Shown one piece after another: positions 47,309 to 59,495 of a DNA stretch of 64,000 bases. The DNA lies in assembly GCF_000247695.1 (NCBI RefSeq), contig NW_004624784.1:10913028-10977027 (forward strand), read 5' to 3'. Each line of letters begins with the position of its first letter. The first letter of the stretch is position 1. The translations under genes and the position numbers were made by a program. Source of the stretch: Heterocephalus glaber. Its lineage: Eukaryota; Chordata; Mammalia; Rodentia; Bathyergidae. Under the pieces are notes generated by a model that was given only the letters and a program-made list of their open reading frames with translations, searched no databases and was not told the origin of the DNA.

Positions 47309-48984
47309 CTAGTCTTCCCTTCTTGAGAGCTTTGGACTCCTTTTCATTTAACTGGAGGAAGGCAAAGGAGATGTGGCTATAGGGGAGAAGATGGAATGGC
47401 CCAGGCCTCTAAGTGGAGCACCTCTCCTCTGCCCTTGTCATTGGCACTCAGTCACACGGTGTTCACTCAAAGGCAAGCTGGGAAGTGCTGTCTACCTGGC
47501 TGCCAGGAGGAAGAGGTCATGCACTTTCTGAGTGTACAGCAACTTCTGCCGCAGGCAGGTGCAGCATTTTGACTTTTACTGTTTCCCTCACGTTGCCTAC
47601 ATGCGTGAGGTCCTCCTCCTCTAGTCCCTCTGGGGTAAGGAGAGGGCAGCAGGCAACATGTCCTTTCTGCCATTTAAATCCTGCTGCATTGCTCCTGGAA
47701 GCGGTAGCATCTGTGTGTTGAGTATCTATTATGTGCCAGGCACTGCACCAGGGAACACAGACGGTGGGAAACAGTGCCTCTGCATAGACGGATTTAGGGA
47801 CACCTTGGAGAAATTGATAGACTCATCTTGCAACATTATCGGGGGGCTCTCTAAGGGAAAAGGGGGCTCTTCTGGAACACATTCCCCTTCTTCTTCCTTA
47901 CCCTATTTTCACCTCACCATTGACAAACTGATCAATGAAAATTTCTTAAGCTAATCTGTAAGGTTCCTTATGACCTGTCCCTCTTGTTTTTCAGCACTTT
48001 TTCCTCCTGTTTCCATCCAGGCTGTGGTCCCTACAGTTTCCTAAATGCACCAGCTCCAAGTTGAGGGGAACCCTGTTGTTTCCCCCTTGGAACTTGCTCT
48101 TCTTCCTCTTTGCTTGGCAGAATTTTTTCTTATTTAGTCTCAACTGGGTTTTCTTTTTTCTAGGAAGCCAGCCTTGCCCTTGCTCCATTCCCCAAGTTTC
48201 AGACAGGTTTCCTTCTTTGGGTTTCTGCAAGACTGTCATAATTCTTAGTCTTTTCCTTTTTAGTATCTGCATTCTCCAAGCACTGAGTCTGCCCGGCGTG
48301 TGCGTGTGATTATATCATTAGCACCTGGTGGAGTCTTGGGCCCAGAGCAGGTGCTCAGTGGACTGGTGAAGCACAGTCAGCACCATGTCCTTAAAGCAAT
48401 AGCTTTAGGTACTATTATATAATGTTCTTTCCATCCCCTTGGTAATTTACACCACAAAGGAAATCAAGAAATTTCCATCACTAACTGATTTTCTGACTTG
48501 TTATTATTTTTTGTTTTAATTTATGTTTTTCTTGACACATTTCTCTGAGCGATGACTCCCTCTTACCTAGAGTTACCTGGCATGATGAATTGTTCTAGGG
48601 TCCATCACTTGGGATTCTACTCCTGCACATACTGCACATCGATGGGCCGTGGCAACCAGTCCTTCCCAGCTGGTGAGGGCCTTTCTTCCCAGCTGCTCTA
48701 GATTCTCCCAAGTGCACAAGAATAGTCCAAACTGAAACCCAAGAGGGAGGAGGGAGCATGAGGACACAGGGAGCAGGAGCATTACCCTTATTGGCCCTTG
48801 CTGCTATTGCTTAATAAGCAGAGAGATGGATTCATGAGCAGATAAGCACTCCTAAGCCTGCCAGACTGGTCGGGGTCTAGCTACCGCTTGGGAAACAAGG
48901 GACAAGATTTTCTTTCATGAATTCTGAGAAGCAGTCTGCATCACTACTACAGAGCCATGGGTCACTACACTGATTTCTTCTCTC

Positions 48985-49115
48985 ATGCACTAATTCATTC
49001 ATTCAATAGATACTTATTGGGGCCTAGCTGTTACAGACACCAAGGATATAGAGGTGAACAAGACAGGAAAAGCACTTGTCCTTTTCTAGCAAGGGAGAGT
49101 GGAGCTAAACAAATA
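48985..49115 (+). repeat. Ancient mammalian interspersed repeat fragment
   Basis: Contains attcattcaatagatactta, then caccaaggatatagaggtga, acaagacaggaaaagcactt and gagagtggagctaaacaaat. Same repeat class as 6470-6553 and 53505-53660. Confidence 0.5.
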
Positions 49116-49979
49116 CACAGGAAAAATGCAAAACAAAGCAAATTATATGTAATATGATTTCATAGAGAGAGCTGTATTTCCTGGGTCTTCGGGGCAAGGC
49201 CTTATTCTTACTGTAGCTGGAAGACTTAGACTGAGTGGGAATTCTCCCATCAGTTGCTAGGCCTTCTCTCAGGACACCAAGTGTGCTCTGCAAATCCACA
49301 TCCACACACCTCCTCCCTTTTACTCCCAGCAAGAAGCAGCTGCTCTCCAAGGCCCATGTCAGCCCATTCTTCATCCTTCCTGAACCTCTGAGCAAGAAGT
49401 CAGGCCATCAAAAACAGCTGGAGCAGAACCGGGCATCATTTGTGTTCCATCTGTCAGGTGTGCCTGGTTCCCAGGCTTTGCACCCTCTCCTGTCTGTGCT
49501 GAATCTACTTGCCTGCCAGAACTGCAGGCTCAGCTCTGGCCCCGGGCTCCGGGATCAATTCTGACTTCAGGCAGGAAGAATTTAAGCTGCTTCAGTCCAA
49601 CAGTGTTGATTTGGTCTTGTCACTCTGGCTGCTTGCTTGTTGTCCCTAATCTTGTGACTCATTCTGACAAGTGGATAGTCTGACATACACCTTTGTCCCT
49701 AAGTCCTTGCCTTAGTTTTTCTCCTGGTACTCAGGCCCTCAGAGTCTGGGGACAGTCCTTCTTCAGACCAGTGTTCTCCCCTGGCCTCCAGTCCCCTTGG
49801 GGATTATGTCCTGCCCCTTTACCTTGCTATTGTAAATGGAGATCCCATGGGTGGCTGCCTGCTTGCTGGGACTTCTGAATTTTGTTTGTATTTGACTCAT
49901 TTTCTGTGGGTATCTCTGTGCCCGTCCACTTTGCAGATGTCCTCTATTATTTCTCCTCAGAAGCTCCACAGCTAACTTC

Positions 49980-50130
49980 TTTTTTATGTATTTTATTGTA
50001 TTTGTACAAGTTTGCATTTCATGCAGTTTACAGTCATCTTGAGGAGTGGTTACATGTGCATACTATAGCTTGTTTTTTCTTCTTTTTTTTTTAATAACAC
50101 CCTTCCTCTTCCCTCCCCCTCCCACCATAG
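49980..50130 (-). mobile_element. Probable LINE-1 tail (antisense)
   Basis: A pyrimidine-rich block (cttcctcttccctccccctc) follows sequence of the form gtggttacatgtgcatac. This resembles the reverse complement of the L1 polypurine 3' UTR tails elsewhere in the window. The call is tentative. Confidence 0.4.
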
Positions 50131-50999
50131 CTAACTTCTTGCTCTCCTTTTCATGTGATCTCTTTGTTGAGCTCTGTGCTCCTTCTTCTGGATTGATCAT
50201 TCTGTTTTTCCCTCCGTGATGGCCCCACCTGAGTAGATGAGTCTAATTCCAGATCTCAGAAACCCTGCTGTATTTCCTGTCCTAATGCAGTTAATCAGTC
50301 CATGCCTAGCTGTGCTCTAAGATAAGACTCTGCCTTCCCTTGGGACACACCATCCTTCTTCTACCTTTTAAGTTCCCTAGAGGTTAAATAATCAAGAAGG
50401 CAGGACATCACATAGCCCGGGTACAGCAAGGGGCCAATAGAGACCCTTTAGCTATAGTTGGGAGAAAAAGCCAAACAACAACAACAAAACAAGACAGAAA
50501 ACCCAACAGAAGGCCAGGGCAGCTGTTAAGTGAGGCATCACAGCCTTGCTAAGTAGGTATCTCAAATCCCTGTGGTCTGAGGACAGATGTCCCATAAACC
50601 CATGGCAGCCTAATTTATACTGGATGGTTAGCTCTGCCATGAGAAGGTTATCTTGCTTGTGCTGGCAGCAAGAATGTCCAGTGGGAGCTGTCATCTCTAA
50701 AGGGAAGGGAGCACCATGGCTAGGAGAGGAGCACCAATCTTTGCCTCAAAAAGATATGGCTCAATCCACCATTTGCAAGCTTCCTCTTCATAGTCCTGAC
50801 ATATTTCCCTTGTTTCTTCTTTACCTGATCTGACCCTAGACTTTGTCTTTCTGGCTTCCTGTTTGTTCCAATGAAGCCTCCAGCTTTGGTGCCTCAGTTT
50901 ACCAGCTTCTAGCAGTTTTATTTCTTTTTCTTCTCTGATATATGGCATTCATTCATTTAATCATTTAAAGTCCCTGATCCCATAGGTCTTTAGGAAAGG

Positions 51000-51132
51000 A
51001 GGAGACCAAGAGATGGAAAAATGGGGGAAGGAGGGGAAAAGGAAATAAAAAGGATGAAGTTGTGTTATGAACATGTACCAACTCCCCATGATGAATGTAA
51101 TCGTTATGTACTGCAAATATGTACTAATAACG
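51000..51132 (+). mobile_element. LINE-1 3' end, second subfamily
   Basis: A purine tract (gaaggaggggaaaaggaaa) is followed by catgtaccaactccccatg, atgaatgtaatc and gtactaataa, closely matching 9100-9158. It is a 5'-truncated remnant. Confidence 0.65.
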
Positions 51133-53504
51133 ATTTCTTAAAAATTTAGAAGTCCCTGCTCCCAAGAAGCTTATAGAGAGAAGATGATGACACAGTTGTT
51201 AGATACAGTTGGGATAAATGTTACACAGGGAAACTTGAAGTTGCTATGGAAAGGAGACTGACTTCTGCTCGTGGACCTGTGAATGCTTTTTGGAGGAAGG
51301 AACTTTAAGCTATGTTCTGGAAGTAAGGCAAAAGGACTTTGGGACTGGGATGGGAAGACAGGAGTGCACAAAGTGTTTCAGACTGAGTGAACAATGTGGG
51401 CAGGCAGGAGCTTGTCTACATCTTTTCTCCAGGCTCAGCACAGGGCACGTTGACTACCCCGCAGCCAACTGAACACTTCCTTGGCTGAGGACTTCTATTT
51501 TGTACCATGTCATAGAAGCTACATGGACACATCTTGCAATTTATAGAATCTGCTCCTGTCTTGACTTTGGGTCTTAGGGCCAGTGGGATGTGTACCTGAG
51601 GGAGTCCATGTCTTTATTCTCCACATTGAGCCTAAGTGCATGTGGAATGAGCATTTGTGGCCCCTGGAAGATTATCCATGCAGCCTGACATGCCACATAT
51701 TCCTGGACCCTGACTCGGTGGGGCCAGCCTTCTCTGTGCCACAGGTATCCAAGGTGAAGATCTGCATCTAATGTTGTGCCTGGCTAACAATAAATACTCC
51801 ACAAACGCTAGCTGACTTGATTAGATTTGATCTGGGTCAATGTAAATAGGTACAGGAGGAGAAATAGGAGAGAGAAATCAAAGTATGATTACTAGAAGAG
51901 GAGCAATGATGTAGTTTTAGCCTGAAAGCAATCTGTAAATAGACTACACAGTTTACTCAAACCTCGGTCTTTTATAATCTAATTATATGCAAATGTCCCT
52001 GTGGTCTTCCTTACTCACATATGTAGATGGAGCATTTTGGAGAATCTGAGTGGGGCTCCTCAAATTGAGGGAGGAGAAAAAGGATTAAGACTCTTTGAGG
52101 GGTGTATCAGAAGTTCCGTAATACAGAGTGGTCCCTCCTCCTGTGGCCATGCCCTCTTCAACAGTCCTTACTCTTTCTGATAAGTTCAAGCACTGTCTTA
52201 CGCTGTTACTTAGAAATCACCAGTAGTGGAAATAGGCTAACATTAAGGTGAAAGTGTAGCTTCTCTCATTGATTCGAGTTCTGCCTTTCATAAGTATCTT
52301 TGAAAAAGTTTAATTCTTTTTCCATATGATTTCCATTTGAATGTTGGAAGATGCCCATTGGGGCTCCCTGTAATTTAGCACTCTATGCATTTCCTAGAGT
52401 GCTATGGAGCCCTAACGTACCAGCTCAGCTCTATTCAGGCTCTGGGCCAGAGAGAACATGGAGGACTCCTGGATAGTAGGCACCCTCTCCTTTGCCCCTG
52501 TGTGACCAAGTCTGCATGTGTTCCAGGGCCTATGGTTGGGAACATATGTATTCTCAAATGCCTAGATTTCTACTGCAGGCTCCTGCTTGGGATCTAGTAC
52601 CTTGAGCTGGGGTCCTGTCTAACGCTACATGGCCTCCCTCAGAGTGGAGCCAAGCCTCTGTCTCTATGGCTGAGCCCCCAGAATTTGATGCCAAGTACTT
52701 CTGTTTGCCTTCTCCTTGGCCTCTTGCCTGCTGCCAGACTTCACCAATCTTTTTGGTCCTGCTGTGGACATTCACTGCCTGAATGACCTCAAATTCCCCA
52801 TTTCTTAGCCTGCAAAGTGAATGAATTTGAATGTACTGGTGTACAGAAAAACTGGATTAACCCACTGATGAGTACAGTGCCTCCAACATCTACCTCTGGA
52901 TCTTTTGGAAGCCCCACTTCTAAACACATGAAGCCTTTGGGAACCATTTTAGACTTAGACTGTGACAGGTGCCAATGTGGCACTTGTAGAACACTGACAA
53001 TGACTATCTCGTGACATTTTCTGCCCTAGGAGCCTGGCGAGCTTCACTCTAGTGCCACACCTGGCAGAACAAGGGCACCACCGGAGATTCTGATCTATTT
53101 CATCCAGAAAGAAGCCCAGATATTGAAACTTTTTAAATGGGTTAATATGTGCAAGTAATCACTAGACAGATGACCTCGGGGTCTGTTACCAAAGTGGGTG
53201 CTCCAGGACCCTGAGAGTCTATGCTTAGCCTTGGAACTTTGTTAATCACTTATGATGCCTTACTCTTTTCTGGTGGTTTTGTCTCATTTCCAGATTCCAG
53301 CCAGGCACAGTCTAACCCATCCATCTCCTGGCTAGACCTTTGTTTTGACCAATGATTCTTTTTCTAGGTGAAGCTTCCCTTAGATAACCAAGGCTCAAAA
53401 TTCATTTCTCTGTTAGCGCTTTTCAGGACATGTGCCAGTTGCTTATGAACATTTTACATGATGTGATTTGAAGAGTTTATATATAACATTGTAGTTTTCT
53501 GCTC

Positions 53505-53660
53505 ATTCATTCAACAAACATGTACCAAGTACCTTTTTCGCACCCTGCCCTGTACTACTTGCTGAGGAGTACAAAGATATAACATGTATGATATTCTTCA
53601 CACTTAGAGTAGCTTATGGTTGGTCAGCTTTCCTCAGGTGTACTTTGTTAACAAGACGTT
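53505..53660 (+). repeat. Ancient mammalian interspersed repeat fragment
   Basis: Contains cattcattcaacaaacatgt, accaagtacctttttcgcac, gctgaggagtacaaagatat and ttagagtagcttatggttgg. Same class as 48985-49115. Confidence 0.5.
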
Positions 53661-54744
53661 ACACAAAAGCAAAACAACACACACACACAAAAACATTTCT
53701 TGGTCAAATAATCTAGGAAGACCTAAGTTAAAAGAAACAGGTTTCTGTATCTAAAGACTTCTCAGAATCTTTAGTATGCTAATATGTACTACACAGTATA
53801 ATGCAACATCCAGATATATTGGGTCACCAAACTCCTGTTTGATGTGACATATTCCAGAAGATGCTTTTGGAAATGCTGTTATGGGTTATAGGATGCTGAA
53901 TCTGGAATCAACCTTAATTCTAGCTATGGAGACTCTATTAATGTGACCTGTAGTTGCATTAGCTATCTGACCAGCCACGTTCCTCTGCTGCTACCTTGGG
54001 AGTTTCAGGCCAGCTATATTGCTTGGATCTTTTTTCATTCAACCATCCATAAGCAGGTCTTTCCCTTTTGGAACTTGGACTGTTGACATTTTTGGATCCT
54101 GAATATAGGACCTATCAAGTTCAACTTTACTGATTTTGGACCACAGTTAAAGACTGTTGCAATCTTTTTTATCTGAATCCATTTGCCAGCATTTTAGCCA
54201 GGTTTCCCAGCTATGTGTTTTACTTACTCAAACTACACCTTAAGTGAATAGGCCTCCTTTGTCTTCATCCACGACTCTGAAGAACATGCCAAATAAGACA
54301 GATTCCTAGAGACTTCTTTTGGAATTGGCATGGATCTTTTAATCAGTATTATTTGAGTTTACTCCTTTAACAAATCCCCAGAGCTGAGCTGTTGTTGGGT
54401 CTACAACCCTTCATCTGAGTCAGAAGATAACATGAGAGGTTTGGGGAAGCTCTTCATGGAAATCCACATTCTCTAAGCCTACCAGTCTGGTAATAGTTCC
54501 AAAGAAAAGAAAATAAACCTAGTTTGTCAGGAGTAAGCCTTCAAAGAAGAGATTATTTTATTTTTGTGATTATAAAAGTAACCTATGCTAATTATAGAAA
54601 ATGAGAAATATAGGAAAAGAATCCCTAAATTAAGAAGAAAGTGAAAGCAACCCAACATCAACCAGAGAGCTCACTTAAATTTTACTATCTCCTGCCAACT
54701 TTTTATTATACACGTGTATTGATTCCTGTAAAGAAGCATATTGG

Positions 54745-54855
54745 ATGTCTTCTTTGTGTTGGACATTATTGTAGGTGCAACAGTAAACAAAAGACTCCTT
54801 CCCTCCCCCAAAATTCTGCCCTCAGGAAGCTTATATTCTGGTAGAGGTAAACAAA
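54745..54855 (+). repeat. Ancient mammalian interspersed repeat fragment
   Basis: Contains gtgttggacattattgtagg, tgcaacagtaaacaaaagac, ctgccctcaggaagcttata and ttctggtagaggtaaacaaa. Same class as 53505-53660 and better preserved at its right end. Confidence 0.5.
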
Positions 54856-55574
54856 CAAAATCTTTATTAAAAAATACTTTACAAATTATCCTGCTTTTCT
54901 CTTCCAACTTGATGTGATATCAGAACTATCCCTGAAATAAACTTATATTAATGAATTCAGGCCAGCTTCTGATGATTCTTATTTTCCTTACTAAATATTT
55001 TCCTTCCAGTTGTCTCTTTAACAGAACAGTTGAGAATTTTGTGGGAGTTAATATGAAGCTCACCAGCCTCCAGTTTCCAGAACGTAGTTTTTACCTCTCT
55101 TTGAAAATTGGGACAAAAGTGGTTATCTCCAGGCACTTGGCACCTCTTTTTTACACTATTTCTGCAAGATTAGAGATTGTGGTTCCCAGTCCCACCTGTC
55201 TTGAAGTAATTTGTTGAGGACTGAAGACTTGAGCTTGTTTGGGGGTATTCTCACTATCTCTGCACCCATCATGGGCTTCCGTGCATTCCTACCTGTGTTT
55301 ACCCCACCTTCCCAGACACATCAGTCTTCTTGGCTGACAAGATGAAAGTAAAAGGAGTTGTGAGGTTCTGCTTTCTCTGCAGATTGTCTGTTAGCAATCG
55401 TAGCCAAATAGTAGCCTCTTCCCTTCTGACACTGCACTTGAGGAAGGAAGTTTATTTGGGAATCTGAAGGAAAACTCTTTTAATTTTAATTAGTTTCCAT
55501 AGCTCTTAAAAAAAAAAACCCTCATGATATTCTTTTGGGGCAGAGTGTTATGCAACCCTTTTGTATTTGCCCAC

Positions 55575-55640
55575 TCCTTCATTTTATAAACAAGGAAACT
55601 GAGGCGCATGTTCAGTAAAGGACATTGCATAAATGTGATC
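55575..55640 (-). repeat. MIR fragment
   Basis: A short antisense MIR core: ttcattttataaacaaggaa, actgaggcgcatgttcag. Confidence 0.5.
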
Positions 55641-57207
55641 CCATAATATTCATCTGAGTTAACCTTGCAGTATCTGAGAAAAGAAAAATCTTTCAAGAAA
55701 AAGGTCACTGGGGGAGAAAAAAGACCTCAGGAGAAATTTAATTGAGTACCCCTCTCTTGGGGAGAGGACAATGGATTTCACTGAATGAGCCCCAGATTGT
55801 AGCAAGTTTTCCCTGGTTGCAGACATCCCACTGGGCCCTTTCTGGTCTGTTCTGCTTGGGGGAATTGCAGCACCCCACATCCTTCACCTTCAGCTTTGGG
55901 CTCCAAAGCAGGATATCAAACAGCTGGTTCTTCTCCATATGCAGCCACCCCAGCCCTGCTCTCTTCATTAACTGAAACCCTTCCTCAGGGGAGCAGCTGA
56001 CAGCTCCCTTTGATTGGCTATTGACAGTCATGCTGAGGCTTCTGAGTAGCTCCTTGTTAACCTTGAAAGATGACTATTTTAGTTTTTTTGGAGTCTCTGT
56101 CACCACCTGCAGACAGAAGGAGATGATTTAAGAGGTGAGCAGGTAGGAATTCTGTGACCTTCAAACAGAGATATCCCCAGAATCGGTGGACAGAGACAAA
56201 TGGCTACATGGCTTGTCTGTTTTTGTGTCCTGGCTCTATCCCCAGCCTATTGTGTCAGATAAGAGGTTTCACGTTACCCTCTGAAGGGCTGGGATTACCA
56301 GGCAAGCTCAGAAGGCATCTACAATACTGTTTCTCTGTAAACAGCCTTTACAAATGCTATGCTAGTAACAGACCTGGGTATATGCCATTTTGGCACTGAA
56401 AGTGCCATCTTTTAGGGCAAAGGCTGTGTGGGTAACACATAAAACACAAAAATCAAGTTAATTTTGTCTATTTAAATGCATAAACAAACAAAGCTATTTC
56501 ACATGTGCAATTTCTAAACCAAAGACCAGGAAACATAAAATTCTCTGTAATAAATAATAAAATATAAACTTTAGTTTCATTGTATAACTAGGAGAGTCAG
56601 AAGAAAGCTAAGAAAAGAAGAAAAGAAGGGGAGGAGGAAAAGCAAGGAGGTTGAACTTGTGTGCAGGAGAGAAGAAAAGGGACAAGCCACACAGTCATCT
56701 TCTCCAGGATGGTGCCTCCTTGTTCTTCTCTTGGTGAGATCAGTGACACCTGCCAGTTAATACTTGAAGGGGTTCTTGACTACAAGTCTACAGGGACCAC
56801 AAGGACTACAAGGAGCATCAGCTCAAGAGTTACCTAGTTTTGTGACTGTACAGTGACATCATTAATTTAGAATTAACCCACTATATCAGTAGAACTCTGG
56901 TTGGGTCCTGTGCAAGATACGCCTGGACAGTTGGTCCTGGTGTTGTCTGAACCCTCTTCTCTCATTCTGCTGAATCAGCGCTGTTCACAAATATCCTGGT
57001 GTGTGATTAGGACCCATCATTTCCCACAGCAGAGCCGGTAGGCTAACTGCAGAACTGTAGTCTGCCTGTAACTACTCACTATACAGTATACAGATGTCTC
57101 CCTGTGTTTCTTCTACTTAAGCTATTTCTGTTCTTATTGCTACCACACATATTCATGCAAATGCAGGAATTTCAGGAGGTACAATTCTCTTCCAATGTAA
57201 ACCTGTT

Positions 57208-57270
57208 CTATGAATGCCTTCTGCAATAAAATTCCTCTACAAAATGTCTGTGAATGTCTTTCCCAGCTGT
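57208..57270 (+). repeat. 63-bp duplicated segment, copy 1
   Basis: Runs from ctatgaatgccttctgcaat to gaatgtctttcccagctgt. A second copy at 59309-59371 differs at two positions only (cctctac/cctccac and cagctgt/cagttgt). This copy is probably the source, because copy 2 interrupts a MIR. Confidence 0.85.
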
Positions 57271-58127
57271 TATGGAAGGGGTTTTATCATCTTCCATGGG
57301 TTTATACAGGAGAAGAGTAACTTTGGGGTGAAAAACTGCCTGGAAGACATCCCCCTTCCCTCAGTGAATCTTTCCTCTAGGGTCACATCCTATGTCCAGC
57401 CATGCAATGGCCCTCAAAAACAGCAGTCAAGGCTAAAGTTTGTTTTATTTTAATTGACTATTTCTTCCTACTTACATGTAGTCTGTGCTATTATACTTTC
57501 TCTTGGTTGCTGATCTTGTTTTCCCCCCTCTATTGTTGGTTCTACCAAGCCTATCACTTTCTGACCCCAAGAGCAACCACCTTCATTCCTAACTCTGGCC
57601 TCAAAAATCTCAGCTTAAGTTTGAACTTGACCTCCATCAAAAGTGCTACAGCCTCAAATCTCCATCCATGTTCCATTAACACTTTGAGGTCTAGATCATT
57701 TTAATAATTCAGATTCCAGGACTTTAACCAGGACCTACCTGGACCATGTTAATCAAACAAGTTTGTTTGCACACTGTTTTTTCCACTACCTTCTGGTACC
57801 TATGACCAACATGTATCAGTCCCAGTGTCCCATTAACATAAATCTTTGGGTTAGATTAACACCCTGGGCAGAATCATTCTCATTCTGCCCTCTTGTCCAT
57901 CAAAATCAGCTGCCAAATATTTACCTAGTTGTGTCTCCTCTGAACTTCTGAGGATGAGGCCTTCTCTGTACATACATATAGGTGTGTACACAAACATATT
58001 TATTGCTCTTAATATCCATGCAGTTGTCAGGGGAGATTGCAGACCAGAAAAGAGATCAGAGGAATGCCAGAGGGAATTCTGAGGTCTAGCTAAATAACAG
58101 TCCCCTTGGCCAGTGTAGAAACAATCC

Positions 58128-58293
58128 TACACCAATACTTCTGAGACTTTAATGTGCGAAAATACCATCTGACAGTCTTAACAGGCAGAATTTGATTCAG
58201 GTCTGTGGGAGGGCGGGAGAAAAGTCTCCAAGTGAAGCCAATACCACTAGTTCCACCTATCTGTGAACCATGCTTTGAGTAGTAAGGCTATAG
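58128..58293 (+). mobile_element. MER5/MER20-like DNA transposon remnant
   Basis: Runs from acttctgagactttaatgtg through gaatttgattcaggtctgtg and tctccaagtgaagccaat to gaaccatgctttgagtagta. The order and spacing match MER20/MER5 elements. Confidence 0.6.
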
Positions 58294-58550
58294 AGCTCCT
58301 CTTCCATTAGGCTCTAGACTTATTCATAGAAGATTCTTCTTTTATACCTGAGATTTGCCATTTATAAAACAAGAGTATGGAACCACTAATACTTGTCCTT
58401 ACAGTGCTAGGATGTGATGTGCTATAAATTAATCAGTTTTACTATCAATTTTATTATCAATTGTAATCAATTTTATTATCAATTTTTAAAAAAGCATCCA
58501 TTGCTCTTTTGTATTTCTTTTCCTTCATTCTTATTTTCATTTGTTTATTT

Positions 58551-58627
58551 AATGGTGCTGGAGATTGAACTCAGGACCTAGTGCATGCTAAGCTTGCACT
58601 TTACCACTGAGCTATAGCCCTACCCCC
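58551..58627 (-). mobile_element. Older ID-type SINE
   Basis: Reverse complement with ggtgctggagattgaactca (B-box side) and ctgagctatagccctacccc (A-box side). It is diverged from the other copies. A 14-bp repeat tttattatcaattt occurs at 58472-58485 and 58628-58641, which may be its target duplication. Confidence 0.75.
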
Positions 58628-58756
58628 TTTATTATCAATTTCAATGTCACCTCTTCTTGAAAATCTTTCCCAGTTCCAGGGGAAGATTTCATCTTGGGTG
58701 CTTTCACACTTCAATTCAATTCAGTTTAGAATAGTTTAATTCAATTCAGTTCAGAA

Positions 58757-58997
58757 GGCTGGGCGTGGTGGCAGATGCCTGTAATTCCAGTACTCAGGGA
58801 GACTGAGACAGGAGGATGGCAAGTTTGAGCCTAGCCTGGACAACTTAGTGACTTAGCAAGACCTTATCTCAAAATTTTAAAAATGAAGAAAAGGCTGGGG
58901 ACATACCCCAGAATGAAGGCCTTTGGTTCAATCTCTACTACTGTCAAAAAACCAAAACCAACCAACCAAATGAAAGACCCAAACAAATACAAAACCA
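58757..58997 (+). mobile_element. B1-ID dimeric SINE
   Basis: The left half is ggctgggcgtggtggcagat and gactgagacaggaggatg. The linker is aagaccttatctcaaaattt. The right half, ggctggggacatacccca and ggttcaatctctactactg, is followed by an A/C-rich tail. Imperfect flanking repeats (aattcagttcagaag before, attcaaattcagaag after) suggest the limits. Confidence 0.8.
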
Positions 58998-59228
58998 ATT
59001 CAAATTCAGAAGAGTTCACTGACTATTTTTGATCTATCAGGCAGCAAGTTTGTTTCTTTGGGACTGAGTAGACAATGATGCTGCCAACGAAAGTGGAATG
59101 CTGAGTTATACAAATGGAAGGTTAGACCCAGAGAGAAGGTAAGTGCGTTCATGCTTGCCACAATATGTGTGATGTGTCTGTAATATGTAGAGATGGAGAG
59201 ATTGCATGGTATGGTACCTCCTAGAACT

Positions 59229-59495
59229 GGGCTACATGTGTTTGGATTCAGCCCCAGTGCTGACCACCTGTGTGGTCTCAGGCAAGTTACATAACTTCTC
59301 TAACTCTCCTATGAATGCCTTCTGCAATAAAATTCCTCCACAAAATGTCTGTGAATGTCTTTCCCAGTTGTGGTAAAGGAATTTCCTTATTTTTAAGAAA
59401 AGGAATAATAATAGCCACCTCATAAGACTGTTACGTTATTAGGTGGAGTAAATGAATCAAGATTTGTAAAGCACTTACACCACTTTTGGTATATA
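59229..59495 (+). repeat. MIR SINE interrupted by a 63-bp insert
   Basis: The MIR left part (gctacatgtgtttggattca, caggcaagttacataacttc) runs to 59308. It resumes at about 59380 with atttccttatttttaagaaa, ggaataataatagccacctc and ataagactgtt. Between them lies a 63-bp stretch that is not MIR and is nearly identical to 57208-57270. Confidence 0.75.
59309..59371 (+). repeat. 63-bp duplicated segment, copy 2 (inside MIR)
   Basis: 61 of 63 bases match 57208-57270, in the same orientation and 2.1 kb away. It splits the MIR at 59229-59495. No A tail or target duplication is visible, so a retroposition origin is unlikely. Confidence 0.85.

Larger units (their letters stand above)
41300..51000. other. 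CADM1 5' flank, 41-51 kb
   Basis: No supportable gene. There is a dense repeat cluster at 41.0-41.9 kb (truncated ID, TTTA array, B1, B1-ID dimer). ID SINEs follow at 42.65 and 47.23 kb and old L1 pieces at 43.3-44.9 kb. 44900-47200 and 47330-49950 are mostly unique sequence with short open frames only. Confidence 0.7.
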
